Shown: positions 46,275 through 54,572 of the stretch, in pieces
Layout: every line of letters begins with the position of its first letter
Position numbering within the stretch: the first letter of the stretch is position 1
Program-made: the position numbers and the translations under genes
The notes under the pieces: generated by a model
Databases searched by the model: none
What the model saw: the letters and a program-made list of their open reading frames with translations, nothing else
Told to the model about the DNA's origin: nothing
NCBI RefSeq assembly: GCF_014196765.1
Contig: NZ_JACIEE010000007.1
Coordinates: 396,641 to 460,640, forward strand
DNA: 64,000 bases
Direction of reading: 5' to 3'
DNA from: Mycoplana azooxidifex
Lineage (GTDB): Bacteria; Pseudomonadota; Alphaproteobacteria; Rhizobiales; Rhizobiaceae

Positions 46275-47738
46275 TCATTCGGCTTCCGCCGCGATCGCCT
46301 TCGCCATACCGAGCGACAGCATCCGTTCCAGCCGCCGGGTCGTCTCATCCGCGAATTCCCCTTTGGCAAGCGGCTGGGGCAGGAAATCGGGTATCGCGGC
46401 CAGCGTAGAAAAGACCGCCGCAGGGCTTTCCGTCCCGATGCCCGCCAGTGCGGCCTGAATCTCTGCCTCGCGCGGATCGTTCAGCGGATAGGAGCGCCCC
46501 TCGTCGTCCCGGCCCAGCGCGTAGCGCATCCAACCGGCCGTGGCGAAGGCGAAAGGAGCGAGGTCACCGCCACGCGCGAGCATTTCGAGGGCGGGCGCGA
46601 ATATACGCTGCGGTAGTTTCTGCGTGCCGTCCATGGCGATCTGCCGTGTCTCGTGGGCGATGGCCGGATTGGAAAAGCGCGTGCAAAGCGATGCCGCATA
46701 GGCTTCAAGATCCATGGCGACCGTCGGCAATGTCGACCTCGCGGCCGTCATATGCCGGCGGACGAGCCTGTTCAGCGTGGCATCCGCCATTACGTCGCAA
46801 ACATAGGTCTTACCGCTCAGGAAGCCCGCATAGGCCAGCATCGAATGGCTGCCGTTCAACATCCGCAGTTTCATCTTCTCATAGGGCGCGACATCCGGCA
46901 CGAAAAGCGCGCCGGCATTTTCCCATGACGGGCGGCCGGACGGGAAATTGTCCTCGATCACCCATTGGCTAAAAGGTTCCGTCTCGACGGCCGCGCGGTC
47001 CTCGTAGCCGGCCAGCGCGGCGGCATCCGCAAGGGTTCGCGCCGTCGACGCCGGGGTGATGCGGTCGACCATCGTAGCGGGGAAGGAGACCTCGGCCGCG
47101 ATCCGGTCGGCAAGGGCGGGCCCATGTGTGCGGCGGACGAAGTCGACCACCGCCGCCCTCAGCAGCGGGCCGTTCTCCGGCAGATTGTCGCAACAAAGTA
47201 CGACGAACGGCGCAAGGCCATTCGTAAAGCGCAGGGCAAGGCCCTGTGCAATCAGGCCCAGCACACCCCGAGGGGACGAAGGGTTCAGCAAATCGGCGGC
47301 AACGGCCGGATGGCTGACATCGCATCCACCGCTACGCAGGAGGCCGTAGCCCTTTTCCGTCACGGTGGTGCTGACGATCCGGCAGCCGGGGGCCGAGATT
47401 GCCGCGAGCACCCGGCCGCTCAGGCCACTGCCGGCGATGACGTCCGCAATCGATGCGATGACGCGCGCCTCCGGCTTCTCGCCCCGTTCGATCAACGTGT
47501 AGCGGCCGTCCTGCGGGTTCAGAACGTTCGCCACGTCCTCGCCGCGGAGCGATACCCCCATGATCCGCCAGTCGCCGCCGGCGGCCGCGATCGCACCGTC
47601 GGTATAGGCGGCGATGTGGGCGCGCGCGAAGGCACCAAACCCGAGATGCACGATTCCAGTTCCCGCGTCTTCGGGCCGATAGCCGGGCCAGTGCGCCGGA
47701 TATTCCGGTATGGGCTTCGCCGCCGCCGAGAGCCTCAC
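46275..47738 (-). CDS. uxuB: D-mannonate oxidoreductase / fructuronate reductase
   Basis: A 487-residue mannitol-dehydrogenase-family protein (486 in Escherichia coli UxuB). The N-terminal Rossmann motif is IVHLGFGAFARAHIAAYTD. The C-terminal domain contains EKMKLRMLNGSHSMLAYAGFLSG, which holds the catalytic Lys and Asn. It interconverts D-fructuronate and D-mannonate in hexuronate catabolism. The start is GTG at 47738, overlapping the uxuA stop (47735-47738). Confidence 0.88.
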   Translation of the reverse strand: MRLSAAAKPIPEYPAHWPGYRPEDAGTGIVHLGFGAFARAHIAAYTDGAIAAAGGDWRIMGVSLRGEDVANVLNPQDGRYTLIERGEKPEARVIASIADVIAGSGLSGRVLAAISAPGCRIVSTTVTEKGYGLLRSGGCDVSHPAVAADLLNPSSPRGVLGLIAQGLALRFTNGLAPFVVLCCDNLPENGPLLRAAVVDFVRRTHGPALADRIAAEVSFPATMVDRITPASTARTLADAAALAGYEDRAAVETEPFSQWVIEDNFPSGRPSWENAGALFVPDVAPYEKMKLRMLNGSHSMLAYAGFLSGKTYVCDVMADATLNRLVRRHMTAARSTLPTVAMDLEAYAASLCTRFSNPAIAHETRQIAMDGTQKLPQRIFAPALEMLARGGDLAPFAFATAGWMRYALGRDDEGRSYPLNDPREAEIQAALAGIGTESPAAVFSTLAAIPDFLPQPLAKGEFADETTRRLERMLSLGMAKAIAAEAE

Positions 47739-48955
47739 TTGCCCGCACCGTGCACGACCGGATGGTCCAGGGCGGTCATGATTCCGCGAAGTTCGGCCAA
47801 CCCCTTCAGGCGCCCGATGGCCGGGTAGCCGGGCTGCGCCTTCCGCTTCAGGTCGTCCAGGATGTCCTGTCCGTGGTCGGGGCGCATCGGGATCTGCCAG
47901 TCCACCCGGCCCGCGGCCTTGCGGGCGCGCTCCTCGGCGAGGATCGCGTCTATCATCGCCACCATATCCGTACCGCCTTCCAGATGCCCCGCCTCATAGA
48001 AGGAACCGCCGAAATGCGGGGTTTCGAGGTGGACATTGCGAAGGTGCAGGAAGTGCACGCGGCTTCCCAGCCGCTTCATCATGCCGGGCAGGTCGTTGTC
48101 ATGGCGCGCGCCGAGCGAACCGGTGCAAAGCGTGATTCCACTTGCCGGCAGGTCGACCGCCTCCATGACGCGGCGATAATCCGCCTCAGTCGACATGATG
48201 CGGGGCAGGCCCAGGAGGGGGAACGGCGGATCGTCCGGATGGCAGCAGATCCGCACGCCGAGTTCCTGCGCCAGCGGCGCGACTTCGGAAAGGAAATCGA
48301 CCAGATGCGTGCGAAGGCTCTCCCCGCTGATGGCGTCGAATTCCGCAAGATGAGCCCGCACGTCATCCAGCGTGAAGGATTCCGCGGCCCCCGGCAGACC
48401 GAAAACGATATTGCCGGCAAGCTGGCGACGACGGTCGTCGTCCATTTCGGCGAAACGCCGCGCAGCCTCTTCCACGACGAAATCGGGGAAACTCTCCGCA
48501 GCGCCGGGCCGATCCAGTATGTGGATGTCGAAGGCGGCGAAATCGACTACGTCGAAGCGCATGCAGGTGGCGCCCGAAGGCAGGCGATAGGCGAGATCTG
48601 TCCGCGTCCAGTCGAGGACCGGCATGAAATTATAGCAGATAACCTCGATCCCGGCGCGGGAGAGGTTCGTCAGGCTTTCCTTCCAGGCGGCGATATGCGC
48701 CCTCCAGTCCCCCTTCTGCTTTTTGATATCTTCCGACACGGGAAGGCTTTCCACGACTTCCCACGCAAGGCCGGAAGGCGCACCGTCCGTCATCGATCCG
48801 ACGACGCGCTGGCGTTCGGCGATCTCCTCAGGCGTCCAGACGGAACCGGTGGGCACATGATGGAGCGCGGAGACGACGCCCTCGACGCCCGCCTGCCTCA
48901 TATCGTCGATCGAGACGAGGTCCTTCGGACCAAACCACCGCCACGTCTGACGCAT
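47735..48955 (-). CDS. uxuA: Mannonate dehydratase
   Basis: A 406-residue UxuA. It begins MRQTWRWFGPKDLVSIDDMRQAGVEGVVSALHHVP, the standard UxuA opening, and has metal-site segments ICCHPDDPPFPLLGLPRIMS, LCTGSLGARHDNDL, FLHLRNV and MRPDHGQDI. It dehydrates D-mannonate to 2-keto-3-deoxygluconate. It is the promoter-proximal gene of the uxuAB pair; start ATG 48955 follows AAGGGGGTT. Confidence 0.93.
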   Translation of the reverse strand: MRQTWRWFGPKDLVSIDDMRQAGVEGVVSALHHVPTGSVWTPEEIAERQRVVGSMTDGAPSGLAWEVVESLPVSEDIKKQKGDWRAHIAAWKESLTNLSRAGIEVICYNFMPVLDWTRTDLAYRLPSGATCMRFDVVDFAAFDIHILDRPGAAESFPDFVVEEAARRFAEMDDDRRRQLAGNIVFGLPGAAESFTLDDVRAHLAEFDAISGESLRTHLVDFLSEVAPLAQELGVRICCHPDDPPFPLLGLPRIMSTEADYRRVMEAVDLPASGITLCTGSLGARHDNDLPGMMKRLGSRVHFLHLRNVHLETPHFGGSFYEAGHLEGGTDMVAMIDAILAEERARKAAGRVDWQIPMRPDHGQDILDDLKRKAQPGYPAIGRLKGLAELRGIMTALDHPVVHGAGK

Positions 48956-49295
48956 ATCAACCCCCTTTTGTATCGTTTGAAGTGTCGCCAGAGCTAACAT
49001 GTAGTCGACTAGTATGCAAGTATCGGCACTTTGACAGGCGACCCATCGCGCACATTTGTCGTGCGCGGGGAAAACCGCGCCATTGCCTACTACGCGCCCG
49101 CCTCCAGCGCGATAAAGCAGCCGGAAGCACCCAGCCGTGTTCGGCGCAACATGCGTGATCCAACACCGGTGATGTAAGGTTATGTCTGCAAAGGGGACTT
49201 TCGGTCGGATGCCCGGATCATGCTGTCGTTCCGGTTACGGCCTTCCAACGTGCGATCGCCCGAAGGCGATGCAAATGGACGGCGAAGGCAGAGTG
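48956..49295. other. uxuA upstream region
   Basis: About 340 bp. The first 60 bp upstream of uxuA contain AT-rich sequence (ACATGTAGTCGACTAGTATGCAAG near 48998-49021), in which the short palindrome TAGTCGACTA stands out as a possible operator for a GntR-type regulator. No gene is recognised in the remainder. Confidence 0.45.
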
Positions 49296-49391
49296 TGTTG
49301 ATTTCCGCCAGGAACTGACCAGCGCAGCCAGATGTTTCTATTGAGAATTCTCAGTGGAAACGCTGGGGCCAGTTCCTAGCGGAAATCAACA
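49296..49391. mobile_element. MITE-like element with IS21-type inverted ends
   Basis: A 96-bp element bounded by 25-bp inverted repeats that begin TGTTGATTTCCGC and continue GGAACTG; the arms differ at only two positions within the 25 bp. The TGT ends and GGAACTGACC pattern resemble IS21-family termini. It contains no coding sequence; a perfect 12-bp palindrome TGAGAATTCTCA sits at its centre (49342-49353). It could be moved in trans by an IS21 transposase elsewhere in the genome. No target duplication is evident. Confidence 0.7.
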
Positions 49392-49425
49392 CTTTGCACC
49401 AGCGAGTGCGATTGTGAAGCGCTGG

Positions 49426-50082
49426 CTAACCGTCTTTCGGCAATAGGCCGCGCAATCCCAGCAAGTCGAGGGTCAGGTGTCCTTTTACAATCCGCTCGCG
49501 CATGTCGGCCTCAGCGGCCAGACGGTCGAGGGCGGTGGCGTGGATGGCCGCCAGTTGCGTGGGCGGAAGGACGACGACGCCGTCGGCGTCGCCGATCACC
49601 ACGTCGCCGGGGTAAACGGTGACCGTTCCGATCAGCACGGGCACGCCGACCGTGCCCGGATCGCGCTTGATCGTGCCCTGGATCGAGCAACCGCGCGCAA
49701 AAACCGGGAAATTCATCGCAATAAGACTGTCGCTGTCGCGAACGGCGCCATCGATGACGAGGCCCGCAATGCCGCGCGCCTGTGCCGCCAGGGCGAGAAT
49801 GTCGCCGAAGGGGCCGTGCGAAAGCGTGCCCCCGTGGCTGACCACCAGAATGTCGCCTGGTTGCGCCAGGGCGATGGCGTGATGCAGGGCGAGATTGTCG
49901 CCGGCCGGTGAAAAGACCGGCAAAGCCCGTCCCCGCAGCCTCATTCCACGATCCAGGGGTGCGATGGCGCCCGGCAAGGCGCCGATCCGGCCTGCGGCCT
50001 CATGGAGCGTGGCAGTGCCAAAGCTGGCCACTTCATCCAGGAGGCCCGGCGGGATCTGGGCGAGATCGGTAGTCTCGCCCAT
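49426..50082 (-). CDS. RraA-like protein (HMG/CHA-type aldolase family)
   Basis: A 218-residue RraA-family protein from ATG 50082. The motifs TATLHEAAGRIGALPG, DNLALHHAIALAQPGDILVVSHGG, FGDILALAAQARGIAGLVIDGAVRDSD and YPGDVVIGDADGVVVLPP match the fold; the GAVRD Arg-Asp pair binds the divalent metal in aldolase members. Its place four bp from an FAH-family gene favours a catabolic aldolase or decarboxylase releasing pyruvate, not an RNase E inhibitor. Confidence 0.85.
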   Translation of the reverse strand: MGETTDLAQIPPGLLDEVASFGTATLHEAAGRIGALPGAIAPLDRGMRLRGRALPVFSPAGDNLALHHAIALAQPGDILVVSHGGTLSHGPFGDILALAAQARGIAGLVIDGAVRDSDSLIAMNFPVFARGCSIQGTIKRDPGTVGVPVLIGTVTVYPGDVVIGDADGVVVLPPTQLAAIHATALDRLAAEADMRERIVKGHLTLDLLGLRGLLPKDG

Positions 50083-50086
50083 CGGT

Positions 50087-50773
50087 TCAGGCCGCGGCGC
50101 CGATGGTGATCTCGAGTGGCGCGAGCCCGGCGAACGTCGCGACCAGCCTGTCGCCCTGTACCACAGGTCCCACACCGTGCGGCGTGCCGGTCAGGATGAT
50201 GTCGCCCGGCTGGAGTTCGAAGAATTCCGAGAGACGGGAGATGATTTCCGGGATACGCCAGATGAGCAGCGATATGTCGGACTCCTGCGTCACCTTCCCG
50301 TTTACCGTGAGTTCGATCCGCCCCTTGTCGATCCTGCCGGTTTCGGAAACGGGCGTAATCGCCCCCACCGGGAAGGAATGGTCGAAAGATTTGGCGATTT
50401 CCCACGGCAGGCCACCGCCCTGGATGTCGCGACGCGTCATGTCGAGGCCGACGGCATAGCCCCATATATGCGATTGAGCTTCGGCTTCGGGAATGCTGCG
50501 ACCGCCCTTGCCGATCGCCAGGACGAGTTCAACCTCGTGGTGGTAGTTCGAGGTCTTCGTGGGGTAGGGGATCGTCGCACCGCTATTGACGACGGCATCC
50601 GTCGGTTTCTGGAAGAACAGAGGCGGATCGCGATCGGCGTCTCCCCCCATCTCCTCGACATGGGCGGCATAGTTGCGGCCGATGCAGTAGATGCGGCGAA
50701 CCGGGAATGTCTTGTCGCTGCCGACGACCGGAATCGTGGCTGCTTTCGGTGCGTCGATGACGTGGCTGCTCAT
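50087..50773 (-). CDS. Fumarylacetoacetate hydrolase-family protein (fumarylpyruvate/acylpyruvate type)
   Basis: A 228-residue FAH-domain protein from ATG 50773. It has YCIGRNYAAHVEEMGGDADRDPPLFFQKPTDAV, the metal-binding YHHEVELVLAIGKGG with the conserved Glu pair, YAVGLDMTRRDIQ and GDIILTGTPHGVGPV. These match short acylpyruvase/fumarylpyruvate hydrolase proteins of aromatic ring cleavage. It is co-transcribed with the RraA-like gene and divergent from an ABC importer operon. Confidence 0.88.
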   Translation of the reverse strand: MSSHVIDAPKAATIPVVGSDKTFPVRRIYCIGRNYAAHVEEMGGDADRDPPLFFQKPTDAVVNSGATIPYPTKTSNYHHEVELVLAIGKGGRSIPEAEAQSHIWGYAVGLDMTRRDIQGGGLPWEIAKSFDHSFPVGAITPVSETGRIDKGRIELTVNGKVTQESDISLLIWRIPEIISRLSEFFELQPGDIILTGTPHGVGPVVQGDRLVATFAGLAPLEITIGAAA

Positions 50774-50864
50774 GCGGTCTGGTCTCCTCCTCGGTGAATA
50801 TTGCGACCGGTCCCGACCGCGCTCCTCACGCAGGAAGCCGGCTTGGCCGCCATTGGAGGCTAGC

Positions 50865-50898
50865 ATGTATGATTTCATAATCAACAGCAATCATACAT
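50865..50898. promoter_or_regulatory. Large palindromic operator in the divergent control region
   Basis: ATGTATGATT (50865-50874) and its exact complement AATCATACAT (50889-50898) with 14 bp between. A nested TGATT-tcat-AATCA repeat (50870-50883) overlaps the left arm. It lies between the FAH-family gene and the binding-protein gene, where the GntR regulator encoded in this cluster would be expected to act. Confidence 0.6.
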
Positions 50899-51044
50899 TA
50901 TTTCATGATTGACAGCGAATAAGGTATGCTTCAAGTTTCCCTCATCAGCCGGAAGAGGAGCCGGTCTGATGCCGGGCAGGACGGCCAAATCACCGTATCG
51001 GTCCGGGGGTCGCTACGGGCGTGAAGCCCTTCAGGGAGGAAGAT

Positions 51045-52052
51045 ATGATTGGAATAAAGCGCATGGGCGCGGCACTTCTGCTTGCGATGAGCGCATTGGC
51101 GCCCGCATCGGCGGAGGTCATGGAATTGACCATCGTGGTGCCCAACCCTTCTGCCATCAACGTCTATCCGCTGCATGTCGCCGTGGGAGAGGGGTATTTT
51201 GCGGAGGAAGGCCTGAGCGTGAAGGTCGAAGCCGTGAACGGCTCCGCGTCCGTGCTGCAGCTGCTTGCTTCCGGCCAGGGACATATCGGCCAGCCAGGCC
51301 CGGCGCCGCTTCTGGCCGCACGCGCCCGCGGCGAAGACGTCGTCTTCATCTACAACCATTTCAGCCGCTCCGTCTTCGGCCTCGTCGTGCCGGAAGAATC
51401 GCCCGCCAAGGTCCCTGCGGATCTCAAGGGCGCGACGATCGGCATCGGCACGGCCGATGGCGCCGAAGTGGGCTTTACCCGCGGCATCATGAACGATCTG
51501 GGCTTGAAGGACGGTGCCGACTATCAGTTTCTTGCTATCGGCGACGGCGGTACGGCGGTCGCGGCCTTCCTCAACAAGGAAGTCGGCGCCTATGCGGCGG
51601 CCGTGGCGGATGCGGCCATCATCTCGTCGCGCGGCATTCCGCTGCGCGAAATCACGCCCGAACCCTATCTCGACTACTTCGGCAACGGCTGGGCGGTGAC
51701 CAGGGCGTTTCTCGACGCCAATCCCGGGACTGTGGAGGGATTCGGCCGCGCCCTGGTCAGGGGCACGAAATTCGGCCTCGACCCGGCCAACCGCGAAGCG
51801 ACGCTGAAGCACGTTGCCGTCGGCAACCCGCAGGAAAGCGAGGACCCTGACTTTGCGGGTGCGCTGCTCACTGCCATCCAGGGCAGAACCCTGCCGGTCG
51901 ATTCCAAGGATCCGTTCGGCTACATGCCGCCGGGGGCCTGGGTGAAGTGGCAGGAGAGCCTTGTCGCGAGTGGCGGTCTCGAGAAGCCGCTGGACAATCT
52001 AGAAGCCGCCTATACCAACCAGTTCGTCGAAGCCTGGAACGCGGCCAAGTAA
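51045..52052 (+). CDS. ABC transporter substrate-binding protein, NitT/TauT (NMT1-like) family
   Basis: A 335-residue exported protein. ATG 51045 follows AGGGAGGA; a Sec signal (GAALLLAMSALAPASA) is cleaved before EVMELTIVVPNPSAINVYPLHVAVGEGYFAEEGLSVKVEAVNG, the usual NMT1 opening. The family transports taurine, sulfonates, pyrimidine precursors and aromatic acids. It heads an importer operon with ATPase and permease. Confidence 0.88.
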   Translation: MIGIKRMGAALLLAMSALAPASAEVMELTIVVPNPSAINVYPLHVAVGEGYFAEEGLSVKVEAVNGSASVLQLLASGQGHIGQPGPAPLLAARARGEDVVFIYNHFSRSVFGLVVPEESPAKVPADLKGATIGIGTADGAEVGFTRGIMNDLGLKDGADYQFLAIGDGGTAVAAFLNKEVGAYAAAVADAAIISSRGIPLREITPEPYLDYFGNGWAVTRAFLDANPGTVEGFGRALVRGTKFGLDPANREATLKHVAVGNPQESEDPDFAGALLTAIQGRTLPVDSKDPFGYMPPGAWVKWQESLVASGGLEKPLDNLEAAYTNQFVEAWNAAK

Positions 52053-52053
52053 G

Positions 52054-52875
52054 ATGATGCAAAGCGCCACTCCCGTGGCGGAGCAAACGGTCGGGCGATC
52101 CCTTGCCCGGCCGGTCTATCAGCTCCGCAATGTCTCGAAATCCTTCGGATTCGGCCGTATCCGCGCTCTCGACCCCGTCGACCTCGATCTGCGCGAAGGT
52201 TCTTTTTCGTCCGTGATCGGACCGTCGGGGTGCGGCAAGTCCACGTTGCTGAAGATCATGGCCGGAGTGACCCCGCCTTCCACGGGAAGCGTCATCCTCG
52301 ATGGAAAGCCCGTTCTCGGCGCGCGGCGCGAAATCGGGATGATGTACCAGCAGGCAACGCTGTTTCCATGGTTGACTGCCCTGGACAACGTGCTGCTGCC
52401 GATCCGCATCCGTGACGGCAGGGCCGCCGCCGAGGCGCGCCGCAAGGAAGCGCAGGACCTGCTCGAACTGGTCGGACTGAAGGGCTTCGACAAGGTCTAT
52501 CCGCGCCAGCTCTCGGGGGGCATGGCACAGCGCACCTCGATCTGCCGGATGCTGATTACCGAGCCACAGGTCCTGTTGCTCGACGAACCCTTTTCGGCAC
52601 TCGACGAGCTGGCGCGCGATTTCATGAACATCGAACTGCAGCGCATCTGCCTCTCGCGCAACGCCACCGCCTTCCTGATCACCCATTCGATCCCGGAGGC
52701 CGTGCTGCTTTCCGACGTGGTCTACATCATGTCGCCGCGCCCGGGGAAATTCCTCGAAGCGGTCCATATCGACCTACCGCGGCCGCGGACGCTTGAAATG
52801 ATGACCGCGCCGGAATTCGGCGAATATGTGCGCTATATCCGCAGCCGACTGGATGAAGGGGCCGTGACGGCATGA
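52054..52875 (+). CDS. ABC transporter ATP-binding protein, NitT/TauT family
   Basis: A 273-residue ATPase: GPSGCGKSTLLKIMAG (Walker A), YQQATLFPWLTALDNVLLP (Q-loop), LSGGMAQRTSICRML (signature), VLLLDEPFSALDELAR (Walker B), and LITHSIPEAV (switch His). It belongs to the TauB/SsuB class and is encoded 1 bp after the binding-protein gene. Confidence 0.94.
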   Translation: MMQSATPVAEQTVGRSLARPVYQLRNVSKSFGFGRIRALDPVDLDLREGSFSSVIGPSGCGKSTLLKIMAGVTPPSTGSVILDGKPVLGARREIGMMYQQATLFPWLTALDNVLLPIRIRDGRAAAEARRKEAQDLLELVGLKGFDKVYPRQLSGGMAQRTSICRMLITEPQVLLLDEPFSALDELARDFMNIELQRICLSRNATAFLITHSIPEAVLLSDVVYIMSPRPGKFLEAVHIDLPRPRTLEMMTAPEFGEYVRYIRSRLDEGAVTA

Positions 52876-53771
52876 GATCTTTCGATGCAGAAACCGCGCC
52901 CCGCGTCCTCGGCCGCCCCGTCACCGTCGAAGCGGGCACCTTTCCGGAAACAGTCTGGAGCGAGCAGGTCGCCTGGATCGATCGAATTCCGCGCGTCGTC
53001 GCCATGGCGGGGCTGCTGTTCGCCGTCCTTGTCGTTTGGTGGGCGGTCCATCATTTCGAGGTGGCCTCGCGCATCATCCTGCCGTCTCCCGCAGAAGTGG
53101 GGCGTGACATCGTTTTCGTCGGCAAGAATATCCTGACGGGCGGCTACATGCTCTCGGCACTGTGGACGACCACCAAGGAAGTGCTCTGGGGCTTCTTCTT
53201 CGCTGTCGCCATCGGTTTTTCGCTGGGTGTGCTGGTGGGAGAGACCTCCTTCGGCGAGCGTGCCGTTCTGCCCTATCTCGTCGCCATCGACACCATGCCG
53301 AAGGTCGCTTTCGCGCCGCTCTTTCTGGCCTGGCTCGGGTTCGGCATAGCGTCGAAGGTTGCGCTGGCTGCCTTCATCGCCACCTTTCCGATCGTGGTGG
53401 GGACGGCGGCGGGGTTGCACGCCGCCGACGAGAATGCACGCATGCTTTTCCGGACGCTCGGCGCAAGCCGCTGGCAGACCCTGTTTCGCATGAAGATCCC
53501 GACCGGCCTGCCGCAGATTTTCACCGGTCTCAAGATCGGTGCGGTCGGCGTGATGGCAGGTGCCATCACGGCCGAATTCCTCGGCGGCGGCAAGGGCTTT
53601 GGTGAGTTGATCCGCGTGGCGGCAAGCCAGCTCCAGACACCGCGCGTGTTCTCACTGATCCTGTATCTCAGCGTCCTCGGCTTTCTGGTGTTCTGGACAG
53701 TGGTTGTCCTCGAGCGCAAGCTTGTCTTCTGGCATCGCGCTTCGGTCACGGGTATTGACGACCGGCGCTGA
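52872..53771 (+). CDS. ABC transporter permease, NitT/TauT (SsuC-like) family
   Basis: A 299-residue permease with an N-terminal cytosolic extension of about 40 residues, then about six helices. Motifs: IILPSPAEVGRDIVF, MPKVAFAPLFLAWLGFGIASKVALAAFIATFPI, and the EAA-type loop ARMLFRTLGASRWQTLFRMKIPTGLPQIFTGLKIG. It overlaps the ATPase gene by 4 bp. Confidence 0.93.
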   Translation: MRSFDAETAPRVLGRPVTVEAGTFPETVWSEQVAWIDRIPRVVAMAGLLFAVLVVWWAVHHFEVASRIILPSPAEVGRDIVFVGKNILTGGYMLSALWTTTKEVLWGFFFAVAIGFSLGVLVGETSFGERAVLPYLVAIDTMPKVAFAPLFLAWLGFGIASKVALAAFIATFPIVVGTAAGLHAADENARMLFRTLGASRWQTLFRMKIPTGLPQIFTGLKIGAVGVMAGAITAEFLGGGKGFGELIRVAASQLQTPRVFSLILYLSVLGFLVFWTVVVLERKLVFWHRASVTGIDDRR

Positions 53772-53819
53772 TACGTAGGCGCCAAGTTTCGCAGCATACA
53801 GGATAGGAAGTCAAAGCCG

Positions 53820-54542
53820 ATGACGACCCGCACGAGTGCCCCCCGCCGCGTTGTGCCGCGGCGGGTCGAGAAGGAGACAGCGGCCACGACGGTCTATCAC
53901 GCCCTGAAGCGAGACATCGTCCGGGGCGTGCTCGAACCTGGCCACAAGCTCCTGATCGACCAGATTGCCGAACGCTATTCGGCGGGCACCAATCCGGTGC
54001 GTGAAGCGCTCAATCGCCTTTCTTCCGAGCGGCTGGTGGATCGTGAAGATCTGCGCGGCTTCTTCGTGCCGCCGATTTCGCTGGAGGATTTCCGCGATAT
54101 CGTCCACACCCGCTGCTGGGTCGAGGGCAAGGCCCTGGCGGAATCGATCCGCAACCGGACGGAGGCCTGGGAGGACGGGGTGATCCTCGCCAACCACCGC
54201 CTCCGGAATACGCCTATCCATTACTTCGAGCACACGGAACCGGGGATGTCTGCGCCGGACAACAGCCTGTGGGAAGAGCGCCACCGCATCTTTCATCGAG
54301 CGCTGATCGCCAACTGCGGTTCGCAGCATCTCCTGCGTTTTGCCGGGGAACTCATGCTGCTCGGCGAGCGGTACCGCTTCATCTCCATGGCGAACAGCTT
54401 TCCGCGTCGACGCAGCGTCAATGAGCACCAGGAAATCGTCGACGCCGCGCTGGCAGGCGACATTGCGCGGGCCGTAGACGCCCTTCAAGGGCAGTACCTG
54501 CTCACATTGAAGATTTACGAAGAGACGATGTCAGGCGTCTGA
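53820..54542 (+). CDS. GntR-family (FCD) transcriptional regulator
   Basis: A 240-residue regulator. The N-terminal HTH reads LEPGHKLLIDQIAERYSAGTNPVREALNRLSSERLVDREDLRGFFV; the C-terminal FCD domain includes ERHRIFHRALIANCGS and EHQEIVDAALAGDIARAVDAL with the metal-binding histidines. It follows the permease by 48 bp and probably represses both arms of this locus through the palindrome at 50865-50898. Confidence 0.92.
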   Translation: MTTRTSAPRRVVPRRVEKETAATTVYHALKRDIVRGVLEPGHKLLIDQIAERYSAGTNPVREALNRLSSERLVDREDLRGFFVPPISLEDFRDIVHTRCWVEGKALAESIRNRTEAWEDGVILANHRLRNTPIHYFEHTEPGMSAPDNSLWEERHRIFHRALIANCGSQHLLRFAGELMLLGERYRFISMANSFPRRRSVNEHQEIVDAALAGDIARAVDALQGQYLLTLKIYEETMSGV

Positions 54543-54572
54543 CCCTCCCATTTCAAGCCGGAACCAATCACC

